Assembly: GCA_963971425.1 (NCBI GenBank)
Contig: OZ020524.1
Span: 11,225,845 to 11,289,844 of the forward strand
Source of the DNA: Bryoerythrophyllum caledonicum
Lineage: Eukaryota; Streptophyta; Bryopsida; Pottiales; Pottiaceae
Reading direction: 5' to 3'
DNA length: 64,000 bases
Shown: in pieces, positions 34,147 to 43,875 of the stretch
Numbering within the stretch: position 1 is the first letter of the stretch
How the letters are laid out: each line of letters starts with the position of its first letter
Program-made: the position numbers and the translations under genes
The notes under the pieces: model-generated
The model's database searches: none
Told to the model about the DNA's origin: nothing
What the model saw: only the letters and a program-made list of their open reading frames with translations

Positions 34147-34259
34147 ATATGAAAAATCATACACCCTCAAACCCAAGGCTAAGTGTGCAAAAATAGACAA
34201 TCTAAAAGTTTGCGAGACGTTTGCATATTGCGCTGTACACAAGAAAAGAGAAGATAACC

Positions 34260-35067
34260 TTAACCCTTTAGCGCCCAGGGATGTTTCTGGAGAAACGAAG
34301 AATTCTACTGATTTTTTTCTTTGAACCGGAGTTGATGGAAATACAATGACTAATATTAATATCTAACCTTACAAAATTGAATTTAACCCATGATCTCAAC
34401 TTTGGGGAAATTTTGCACAACATCCAACCGTTGATGGAATAGATTATAGTGTTTAAAATTACCGTATATTGGTAGTGAAAACTGTGGAATTTGGAGGGTG
34501 TACTACTTTAACTATCAATAGAGTCTTGCAAGATTTTTTTTACTCTGAATTAGAGGAGTTCACATGTGCACTAGGTTGATAGCTTCGCATTGACATATTA
34601 TATGTGAAGAAAATATTTATACCCAATTATTGGTGATTTTTTTTCTTTTTTCTACGTGGTTGTATACAAAAATGTTCCAACCTTATACGAATCAAAATGG
34701 AAGTTTCGTATGTGAGGAGAGAGATCAACAATCACAAAACAATGAAGAATGTCTTAAAGCCCAAGTTTGATCAAAATTTAAGACCAAAATCAATGTGCAT
34801 GTGTGTGAAATACAACATAGTATGTGGCATAGTATTCACTGTATTCACTGTATTTGAGTGTATTTGGTGTATTTTGGGTTGTATTCCTAGCTTTTCCAAG
34901 AGTTCTATAAATCCAAATCATGATCCGATTGTTGGAGAGTGTTCGTGTAACGAGTGCGCAAATGTGAACCTCGTATCTCGAAGCCTAGTTCCTCATGGAT
35001 TTCATGCAAATTGAGTTTGAACACCTCCGGAGTCCCATTTCGGGCTTCCTGGGCGCTAAAGGGTTAA
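34260..35067. mobile_element. TTAA-ended TIR element, 808 bp
   Basis: The outer 20 bp, TTAACCCTTTAGCGCCCAGG, is repeated inverted and without mismatch at the right end (35048-35067). The TTAA at each end would be the target site if this is a piggyBac-type element. The interior is AT-rich with one 105-codon frame (34697-35014) that resembles nothing I know. No transposase. Confidence 0.72.
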
Positions 35068-35514
35068 CACCTCAACTACCCACAACAAGAATAAGCAAGA
35101 ACAAGCAAGAACAAGAAAGGACAAGGGTGGCAGCTTACCTGCCAACAATGCGAGGTGATGCTATGGCATAGAGAGCAGCAATACAACAACGAGATGGGGA
35201 GTGAGATGCAAACCCTCGTCTGGTGGTGATGAGCAAAGAACTGGCATATTTTTTTATGCCCAGCCTGACATCATGGAGTGACTGACTTTTGACTGTGCCA
35301 AGGTGATGGAAGCATTGAGGAACAAGATCCTCCTGTGGTCATTCCCTTGAAACTGTCAATGGTATGGGCAAGATTAGTATTCCGTGGAAGCGGGAACTAT
35401 ACTGACAGGTGCCTTCATCACAGAGCCTAAGGCATAAAGAACTATAACATCTGGAACAGGAGCTGAGAATGAGATCGTGTTCTTGTGAGCCATTTCTGCC
35501 ACATTGACATGGTG

Positions 35515-35840
35515 CATACCTGCCCATGACTGACAGATTAAGCAATGTGCATAATTTGAGAATCTAAATGCCAATACATTTATTTTTCAATGATAGCCAA
35601 TAGAACTACGATCTCAATCATAGTGATTTCATATTTTTTTGATGAAAATTGAATTAGTTATGAATTTTCAAAGTGTGCTACCATGTTTAGCCCATTTATG
35701 TCACTAGGTGCCCCCCATTAGCGCCGACCAAAAGTTAGGATCTTAACCAATAGTAAGCCTTAATTTGGAGCTCACAACGAGAGAATGGGTGGCAATGGGG
35801 TGGATATGGGGTGAATATGGGGTGGAATTGGGACCAAAAA
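35515..35840. mobile_element. TA-flanked MITE, family A, copy 6
   Basis: Shares 'aatgatagccaatagaacta', 'gaattagttatgaattttca', 'gtgccccccattagcgccga' and 'aagcctt-atttggagctca' with the family. Both termini are worn and TA flanks are not clear. Confidence 0.7.
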
Positions 35841-35856
35841 TAGAGTAGCGGTGATA

Positions 35857-36247
35857 GGAAAGGCCCTCAAACCGTGACATGGGTCTCCAAAGAAGACCGA
35901 AAAAGGCACTAAGACCCTGAAAGACCATTAGACCGATGAAGATCCTGAAACCGAGAAAGGTCCTAAGACTGTGAAAGACCGTAAGACCGTGAAAGACTGT
36001 GAACGATCATAAGACCGAGGAACTATCCTAAGACCGTGGATGATCCCAAAATAGAAAAGGTCCTAAGACCGAGAACGACCTAAAACCGAAGAAGATCCCA
36101 TAACCGAGAAAGACCATAAGACCGAGGAAGATCCCGAAACCAAGAAAGGTCCTAAGACGGTGAAAGATCATGAGGCCGAGAATGACCTAAAACCGAGGAA
36201 GATCCCAAAACCGAGAAAGGCCCTAAGACCAAGACGTGGGTCTCCAC
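35857..36247. repeat. Minisatellite of 'aagaccgagaaagatccc' type
   Basis: About twenty degenerate units of 15-18 bp (variants of 'cctaagaccgagaaaggt' and 'aagaccgaggaagatccc') with hints of a higher-order period of about 70-75 bp. It is bracketed by matching ends, 'gacatgggtctccaaag' at 35876 and 'gacgtgggtctccacag' at 36233. It lies just upstream of the RING-gene leader. Confidence 0.85.
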
Positions 36248-36481
36248 AGAGAGGGCCTGCAACGGTGCGCCGGACGAGATCTACGGCGCAGCGCCGCGCA
36301 CCATCACCGACACAGCAACAGCACATGAAATCTTACCGGAATTCCGAGATCCCATTCCTCGTCCTATCAATGCATCCGCCTCCGCAGAACAAATCCGAAG
36401 AAAAACGGTTGAGGGTTGCGGGATCCGAGCGTCATCTCTTCCTACGATCGGAGATTGCAGTTGGTGTGATGGGTCCGCAGT

Positions 36482-37080
36482 GAGCGAGGTTGCAAACATT
36501 AGGGTTTGGTGGAGGACTGAGTTACGAGATTCAATCTCTTGTCTAAACATTCTGTTTTGTCTCTTCAATCTAAGCTGGATGCGACGGCGCCGTAGCAAGC
36601 GAGGTGGAAGAAACTAGGGTTTGGTGAGAGACTGAGGCTTCCGGTGGCGAGATCTGAGGGAGAGTCAAGTTCCGGTGCCTCAACTGACATTCCGTGGTTG
36701 AGGTTGGTGCGATAGTAAGCGAGGCGAAGGAAACCTAGGGTTTGGTGGAGGAGTGAGTGAGTGAGTTTCTGGTGGCGAGATTTGAGCGGGATTCGGTTTT
36801 CTGGTGTCTCAACAAGTTTTTGTCTCTTTAATCTGAGGTTCAGGTCGGTGCCATGGCGCCAGGCTCAGAACATTGAGGTTCGGCGCGTGATTCCAAGTCC
36901 GGTGAGGCCTCAGCTTACCTCCGGCTTTGTATCCGCAATCTGAGAGTCCAGGTGTGGTTCATTCCTCTTTGTCTCTCCAATTTGAGCTTTTCAAGCCGCT
37001 GCAGTAATCGAGGTTCAGACAATTAGGGTTTGTAGGAGGAGAAACTAGGATCCGGTGAGTTTTTCTGGTGCAATGGCGCG
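36482..37080 (+). promoter_or_regulatory. Tandem telo-box units upstream of the RING gene
   Basis: Roughly 115-150 bp degenerate units, each opening with a form of 'agcgaggt-gaagaaactagggtttggtggag' (36482, 36597, 36718, a weaker one near 36850, and 37008). They carry the telo-box core TAGGGTTT (AAACCCTA on the other strand), an element common in plant promoters of translation and cell-growth genes. The repeats end about 50 bp before the RING start codon, so they probably form its promoter and 5' leader. Confidence 0.6.
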
Positions 37081-37131
37081 ACAGTAATCTCGGTCGTGAG
37101 AATCAGGGTGAACGATCTCCGGCGTGCAGCG

Positions 37132-37791
37132 ATGGCATGCAAGTGCGGCGGCAGCGCGAAGCCGTCCTCCCGGAGCCTGGAGGAGGGTCTGGAGTGCCCG
37201 GTGTGCTGGGAGAGCTTCGACGACCGCGACAACACGCCGTACGTGCTGTGGTGCGGCCACTCGCTCTGCCGCACCTGCGTGCTCAACCTCGACTGGGCCA
37301 CCATCAAGCTGTCGGGACTGCCCCTGCAGCTGCCGCTCTTCGTGTCCTGCCCCTGGTGCCAGTTCCTCACCTTCCGCCTCAAGTGGAAGGGCCAGCTCCG
37401 CTACCCCTGCAAGAACTTCTTCCTCCTCTGGGTGGTGGAGAGCCTGCAACAATCTCCGCCAACCATCTCTCAACCGGAGCCTGCAACAATCGCGGAGAGA
37501 CTTTCAACAATTCCCCGCCCACCAGCTGCTGTGGTTGCGGCTCCGGTTGCTGCTGGTCGCGTGAGATGGAGGCGCTCTGGTGGTCGACTGGCGACTTGTT
37601 TCCTGCAGTTCACCGCGAGGATCCCGCTCATCTTGCTCTTCCTCTTCATTGTGGTGTATGTGCTGCCGTTCAGCACCTTGGTCCTGGCGCTCTACTGCTT
37701 GATCACCGTCTTGTTCGCCGTGCCGTCGTTCCTGGTGGTCTACTTCTCGTATCCGAGCTTGGACTGGTTGGTGCGAGCCATTGCGTCGTGA
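37132..37791 (+). CDS. RING-type (C3HC4) membrane E3 ubiquitin ligase candidate
   Basis: 219 residues in one exon. The RING spans residues about 22-76: CPVC, then WCGHSLCRTC, then SCPWC. Between them is DWATIKLSGLPLQLPLF, a long insert typical of a conserved plant RING/U-box superfamily group whose members also carry a KNFFLLWVVES block after the RING, as here. The C terminus has two hydrophobic segments (about 168-187 and 190-207), indicating a tail-anchored or hairpin membrane protein. Presumed role: E3 ubiquitin ligase at a cell membrane; substrate unknown. The start at MACKCGG fits the family; an upstream in-frame ATG at 37096 would add 12 residues. It is GC-rich, unlike its surroundings. 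Partial copies of its 3' end follow directly. Confidence 0.9.
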   Translation: MACKCGGSAKPSSRSLEEGLECPVCWESFDDRDNTPYVLWCGHSLCRTCVLNLDWATIKLSGLPLQLPLFVSCPWCQFLTFRLKWKGQLRYPCKNFFLLWVVESLQQSPPTISQPEPATIAERLSTIPRPPAAVVAAPVAAGRVRWRRSGGRLATCFLQFTARIPLILLFLFIVVYVLPFSTLVLALYCLITVLFAVPSFLVVYFSYPSLDWLVRAIAS

Positions 37792-38350
37792 TGGTATGAG
37801 ATCTTACCTGCTCTTGCTATTCATATGTAACCATTAAGGACACCAATTTTGTACAGTTTACGTTGCTGGAAATGAAGGTTATTTGGACTATGATCTTTTT
37901 GTCGCGTGTTTTCTTCCTCTTTATTGTGGTGTATCTGCTGCCTCTTTATTGTGGTGTATCTTGGATTCTGATCATCTTGTTCTCATGGTTTTTTATCATG
38001 TGGAATGGACTTGAGCAGTCTGCTGTTTCTGTCGTGATGGGTTTGAGACCTTACCTGCTCTTGCTATTCATTTACAATCATTAAGGACACCAATTTTGTA
38101 CAGTTTACGTTGCTGGAAATGAAGGTTATGTGGACTATGATTTCCTGCTTGTCACGTTCTTTGCCTGTTTATTTCCTCTTTCCACTCTTGTACAGTTTCA
38201 GTTGCTGGAAATCATCGAGGTCTTGGACTATGATTATCTTGTTCTCAAGCTTTTTAAATCATGTGGAATGAACCTGAGCAGTCTGCTGTTTCTGTTGATT
38301 GTGGTGTATGTGCTTCCTTTCAGCACTTTGGTGTTTGCGCTCTACTGATT
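37792..38350 (+). repeat. Tandem partial copies of the RING gene 3' end
   Basis: Blocks of the gene's last coding part and 3' flank recur. The flank segment 'cttacctgctcttgctattc' through 'gttgctggaaatgaaggtta' at 37804-37880 is repeated at 38052-38128, about 248 bp apart, and again in part at 38188-38235. The coding segment for LFIVVYVLPFSTLVLALY (37642-37695) recurs near 37918-37950 and at 38290-38347, where it still reads LLIVVYVLPFSTLVFALY. None has a start or RING, so they are non-coding duplicates or alternative 3' ends. Confidence 0.82.
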
Positions 38351-38671
38351 GATCAGTATACAACAATTCTGTACAGTTAATTCGGTATTATTGCCTTGTT
38401 CTTATGTTTTTTGCATGCCTTTCTCTGTTTCAGGGAGAGGTGGGGGTGTGGGCTACAATGATTTTGTTTGCAGAATTTGCACGATAGGTTTCATCAATAA
38501 ATTAGTGTTATTTGGAAAGTTACCCGAAGTTGCAATAAGATACTCCCTCTCGAGTTATTATACTACTCTTTCCTCACTCTAAATAGTTATTGGATCAATA
38601 TTGGTGTTCTGATTGGTGTTCTGATTGAAAGTGATCAATGAAAGTGCGTGGTGGTCTCTATACTCAAGTCT

Positions 38672-38757
38672 AAGGGGGGTTTCAAGTCTAAGGGGGTTTC
38701 ACACATGGACCATGGTACCAATGGACCATGGTACCAATGGACCATGGTACCAAGTAG
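38672..38757. repeat. Triple 17-bp palindromic repeat
   Basis: Three tandem copies of 'tggaccatggtaccaa' (38705-38757) follow 'aagggggtttcacaca'. Each unit contains the palindromes ccatgg and ggtacc. The same motif forms the ends of the element at 41253-41920, so this looks like a single end of that family. Confidence 0.7.
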
Positions 38758-39340
38758 CAAGTGACATTAGTAGGTCCACGCACATGGCCCCTTAGGGGGC
38801 CATCGACTGCCGTGTGGGCGATGGCGGGTCCCACCCGATGGGGCCCAGATTTGTCAACCATGCACGAGCCTGCAGGCAATTTTTTTTTAACTTTCGGTTG
38901 TTCTTTTTTTCGAGAGTTTCTGTCGTTTACATCGCCCCCCTTTATTGATTATTCATTTTTCAGGAAAAACTCTTTCTCTACATGCTTTCCTCCTCTCGAG
39001 GTTGCTATTCTGCAAGGCAAAAATTATATTCTACACAGTATTTTCTCTTGTAGATTTAATTGTAATTTTTTTCTTTTTCAGTCTAAATTGATATTAGATG
39101 AACTAAAGCGTTGCTTTGTTTCGCAATCATAAATTACGAAGACCTTTGTGGCCTCTACAATTCAATCAAAGTAGATGAAATAATCTATGAAACTGAGGAA
39201 GTTCTTTGAATAGGAGCTGTTACGTGTGAGGTGGACTGAGGACTAATTAGAAGTATACTCAATGAAAAAAGAAGCAATTAATCTTATCAAAACTTTGGCT
39301 CCCTATTCGAATATTTTGGAGTTAGGGTTTTTTTTCCAGT

Positions 39341-40292
39341 TTAACCCCTAAAGGACCAAGTGTCCAAATTTGGCTTTTTGAAAAATCGGTCAGGTTCCTA
39401 TGGTGTCAATTTCCAACATTCCACTTTGAAATTTTTACTATAGAAAGACATTACCAAGAGCTCAGTGGGAATTTTTTTTTTCCTGAATTGGACATTTGAT
39501 GAAAAAGTTATAGGGTTTTGAATTTGAAATGGAGAGGGTGGGCACCTCGGGCACCTCCAAAAACTTTTGCTAGGACACTCTATTGAAAGTGAGATTTTCA
39601 GTACTGGCAAGTAATATTATTTCCCTTCATGTAGTCAAACAAAAGTTTTTGTCTTTAGTGAAAAATAGCATACCAACCCAAGTCAAACATTTTCACACAT
39701 TGTCACTCATTGTTGGGCAAGGTACCAAAAAAACTTCTTCTTTTCCACATAAAACCTAGAGATCTTCATATTTTTCACTTTTTATTTTTTCCACAGCAAT
39801 ATGTAATGTAAACCTTCCTATCGACCATTCGGATTATCAATCGAAAACATATTAAGTTCAAAAAAAATTAAAGTGTGAATTAACAAATTTCGAGCCTCCA
39901 CTCCTTGCACACTTGTTTTGAATATGCTACACCCTGTCTCTACCTCTAAAAATTGGTGTGTAAGGAGCTAACATCATGCTTAACAAAATGGTAATAGATT
40001 TAGACCTTGTGTAGTGAAATTTTTTGACACCAACTGAAGTCAAAGTCTGCTGATCCACTAAACGCAGGGAAGAAAATGAACCATTTGCTTGACTTCAAAC
40101 ACTATAATCTTTCGATCCGTGCGATCAAAGTTTATGAAATTTTGTACATGTATTACTTAATAAGCCTTTATTGAGATCCTACGGTCAAAACCAAAAATCA
40201 AAGTTTTTGTTATCTTCTTTATTCATTGCACTAGAATCCATTAATTTTGAAGTGTTTTTGGTGTAAAACTGTCTTGGTACCTTAGGGGTTAA
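39341..40292. mobile_element. TTAA-ended TIR element, 952 bp
   Basis: Left TTAACCCCTAAAGGACCAAG, right complement TTAACCCCTAAGGTACCAAG: 18 of 20 match. Interior AT-rich and non-coding. Parts of the interior ('tcaaacactataatcttt', 'gtgcgatcaaa-ttt') recur in 40563-40867. Confidence 0.68.
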
Positions 40293-40562
40293 ATATTATA
40301 TTTGAGTATACTTGCCAGTTAGCAATATACAACAGAGGTTGCCTCTAAACATAAAAGATGACCTAATTTCTTATCAAATTATCACAATTTGGGGCATTTT
40401 GGGTGTACTTCTTTTGTTTACAATTTTGTCATCATTGGAATTCATACCCACCACTTGTATAATATGTAGTGATGTAGAGAGATTACTAGGTTTAGAAAAA
40501 TTATTACTAAAATAACTCTTACTTAAGTTAATCAGAGTACGTGAATTTGAATAAGTGAATGT

Positions 40563-40867
40563 TTAACCCCTAAGGGACCAAGTGTCATGAAATGGCAATT
40601 TCAAGGTTTGGTCATCTTTGTATGTTCCACTCAATGCAAGGAAGAATTAAATGGTTTTCTCTACTTCAAAGAATATAGTCTTTCAATCTGTGCGATCAAA
40701 TTTTCTAAAATTTCAACACGACCTCACTTAATAAGTCTTAATTGAGTTCCTACAGTCAGAGGTAGAAATACTAGATTTTTTTTTCCTCCATAGTCATTGC
40801 AGTAAAACAAGGAGTTTGAAAAATAGTAATGCATGGTGTGAAAATGCCTTGGGCCAACTTAGATTAA
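40563..40867. mobile_element. Shorter, worn relative of the 39341 TTAA element
   Basis: Begins TTAACCCCTAAGGGACCAAG and ends 'ccttgggccaacttagattaa'. It shares 'atgcaaggaagaa' and 'cttaataagtcttaattgag' with the element at 39341. It may be a deletion derivative. Confidence 0.5.
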
Positions 40868-41252
40868 GAAATTAATAATGAAAAATAGTAATGCATTAAT
40901 TACGTACTCTTCATTAGCTTAATATTTGATAGAGTAATTCTCGTTCATTATGCATGTTTAAGGTCGACCACAAACACGAAGCACACATAGAGTAACAAAA
41001 AATTGGAGAGCCCAAATGGTAAAATTGGGGGGAAAATTGGGGGCAAAAATGGGATTAAACAACTCCAAAAATTTCCCAACCAGGTTGTGGAGCCTGCTTC
41101 CACTTCGAGTTGAGCGGTCCACCCAAACTGGTTGGAACCAGCCCAACCCGGGCTCGGCGCTCCCGCATCTGGGAGCTGATGCTCCGAGACGGCACCGATG
41201 TGCGTCTGCCTAGTGATTGGTGTAGAGCCTCAAAATCAACCTTGGTTGGGAC

Positions 41253-41920
41253 CTTGGGGTTTCACACTTGGACCAAGGTACCAAGGCTGTCTAAAGTGCC
41301 TATATGCCAATACTTTCAGGAGGTTTTGGTGCCATGAGTTTCGTCCCTCAAGGGAAGTTTGGATTTCTATTTCCGTTTGGAACAATCTCTTGCCAAGGTG
41401 CTGAACATTTTTTTCATTAAAATATTGAGATTTGACAAGATCTCAACCGGTAAATTAAAAAAATAACTTATTTTATCCGAGAATATTTTATCCAAATTCT
41501 TTACCCAACTTTTTTATCCAACTCTTCAACCTAAAATATTTTATTCAAATTTTCACCTAAATAAAACTACCTGAATTTCTCTCTGCCAATGCCTTTGTTG
41601 GAATTTTTTGTGTAATGAGCATTTTGACCATTTTCTTGATTTTTTAATCAAAATTGTGTTTCCTTCTAGGATCCATGGCTAGAGTATGTGAGGAGAATTT
41701 TATAGAAGTAAGATCCATAAAAAGTAGAAATTGACTTGGGATTTGTCAAATGGTATGGGTCATGGCCTCTCAACTTGGTACCTTCAGATTTCACACATGG
41801 ACGGTCCCAAACTCCACAAATTGCATATTTTAATATTTTTTCCAACTCAAAAACTCGGCACCTTGGCATAGTTTGGTCCTTTGGTACCTTGGTACCATGG
41901 TCCATGTCTGAAATCCCCCT
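41253..41920. mobile_element. TIR element with 'ggaccatggtaccaagg' ends
   Basis: Left 'cttggggtttcacacttgga' plus 'ccaaggtaccaagg', right complement 'agggggatttcagacatgga' plus 'ccatggtaccaagg': about 34 bp of inverted repeat with several mismatches. Interior AT-rich and non-coding. No confident target duplication. Confidence 0.55.
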
Positions 41921-42659
41921 AAACTCAAGTCAAAATAGCCCTAGGTGTCTTTGAGAGTGCATCATGCCCACTTTGCATCATGAGGTAGGCTGCAAGGCCC
42001 TAACAACACATTTGGCCAAAAAATCCGTAGTGGTGTGGATGAGAATGTTCACATTAATTGTAGATACACAACAATCATTTAATAATGGGGTAGTATAGCT
42101 TGACCTTACTTCCACCATAACCTACTTATTTCTATTATTTATGGCATGCAACAAAGCTCTAAAGTGTGCCTTTATTGACACTCACCACCTCTCTACCACT
42201 GTAGATAACTCGCTTGGTGGTTGCCACCTTTCTATGGTTTGAAGCTTCATTTACAAGCCACCGACTTAGCTTTGTCACTTACTCCTACCTAACTCTTGGT
42301 GGAAAGGGGGTGGGAAGGGGGAATTAATCATCATAGAAGCTTGAATGAATCACATCCTATATTGACCAACTATCTATGCACAATAATTTGTCTTTCAAAG
42401 GATGTGTTAGTGTTTTTATGACATCTAAGGTGGAACAACTTATAATTGTTCTTTAAAGTCAAATAGAGTCATTCCTTGACGTGATATTTGTGGTACTTGA
42501 ATATGGCGTAGGTTTTGTAATTTAAAAAGTATATGGTGGGTATGCAAATTGGGGTTAGTTTTGGCTACAGAAATTGCTCTTTGTAGGGTGTGGTGTGTGG
42601 CAAGGTGTTGTTAGCGAGTTTAGTGAGTTTGCGGGGGAAGTAACCTCATTGATGTGAGG
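41921..42659. other. Intergenic, no gene seen
   Basis: AT-rich, no recognised coding, RNA or repeat structure. Confidence 0.5.
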
Positions 42660-43875
42660 TTCTAAGTGTCAATTGTAGTATGGGGGGCACTTTACAAAGA
42701 ATGGCTAAACACCTCCCACAAAGAATGGCCAAATGAGATTGCAACTATTGTGAAAAATGCCAATAAACAAGCTCAGAAAATCATTACAAAATATACTAGA
42801 GAATGTATCAAAAAGACCATCTCTAAATATTGTCAACTTTATGCCAACAAGCCCTAAAAAGGTCAATTGAAAAGTCTTCAAAAATAATGTGAACTTACCC
42901 CTAGATTGAATAATGGATCAAAATAACAATATTTTAACTAGCCCCAATAACACTGCCAATGAAATCCACTTTCAAAAAATCTACAAACAGTAAACCAACC
43001 ACCTCCTCCATGTCATTTTCAGCTGCAACACACACCAATATGCACATGTGGAGTGAGACAACACTCGTGGCATGACCTCAACAGATTTACCATTGGCAAT
43101 AGGGATGAATCAACGATCCCTCTACACACATACTACAATAAAGATATGTATAATATGTGCCTAAATAATTTGGAAAACAACAAAGTCCTGAGTCCGTATC
43201 ACATACCAAACTTTATTTTTAATAACATGCCTCTGAGATTCCACAACCTAGTAGTGTTATTCATCTTCCATCGCTACAAACAAAAATCAACACCCGCATC
43301 TTGGAAAATGAGTCTAACCATTTTACTATACAAAAAGATAACCCATCCGTATTATCCAACCAGTGTAGCCCTTCCCAACTGAAAAGAAGAAGAACTCTGG
43401 CCTCCGAAGTGTTTGTTCATTCACTTCGGAGGCCTCTCTTCACTAAACATATGGTAGTGTAATAGAACTACTCCCGCCTCTCGAGGGTAAATACTTTTCT
43501 ACACTAAGTGCTTCCCTACACTAATTGCCTTAGAGACAACCAACATGTGATCGGGACATAGGCTAGTGTAATAGAACTACTCCCTCCTCTCAAGGGTAAA
43601 TACTTTTCTACACTAGTGCTTCCCTACACTAATTGCCTTAGAGACAACGGACATGTCATCTCCCCCAAGGGCTTTGTGGTCCTCATACAACAAGGCCTTG
43701 GAACCCCCACCATAATTGGGTGGACTATGGTGGTAGGCACTACGCCGGCAATAGGACTTGAACTCACAACCACCTTACCAGTGTGCCATGACCCAAACCA
43801 CTATACCAAGGCCGTGGTGCCTTCCCTCGCTAACACCTTCTACAAGTTGTATTGTACATGCTTTTGGGTTGCTTT
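42660..43875 (+). mobile_element. LINE fragment (same family), split by a SINE
   Basis: Translates in pieces to the segment between endonuclease and reverse transcriptase seen at 61270-61960. Matching blocks include KITTKY/KIITKY, ISKYCQLYANKP, CTCGVRQHSWHDLNRFT and LHTYYNKDMYNMCL, ending with TSVALPN at 43382. It resumes at 43827 with SLANTFYKLYCTC. The interruption is a SINE with a 7-bp target duplication. Stops and indels throughout, so it is inactive. Confidence 0.82.
43377..43819 (-). mobile_element. tRNA-derived SINE, copy 2, with 7-bp TSD
   Basis: 443 bp on the minus strand, flanked by CCTTCCC (43370-43376 and 43820-43826). Pol III A box TGGTATAGTGG (complement of 43798-43808) and B box GTTCAAGTCC (complement of 43754-43763). 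Same family as 31171-31628. An internal direct duplication of about 107 bp is present ('gtgtaatagaactactccc' near 43457 and 43564), different in length from that in copy 1. Confidence 0.92.

Noticed and set aside
35857..36247. CRISPR-like array
   Set aside because: Units are adjacent and degenerate with no unique spacers, and the genome is eukaryotic.
43745..43819. tRNA gene on the minus strand
   Set aside because: The tRNA-like head belongs to a SINE with TSD, tail and a second copy at 31560-31628; it is not an independent tRNA.
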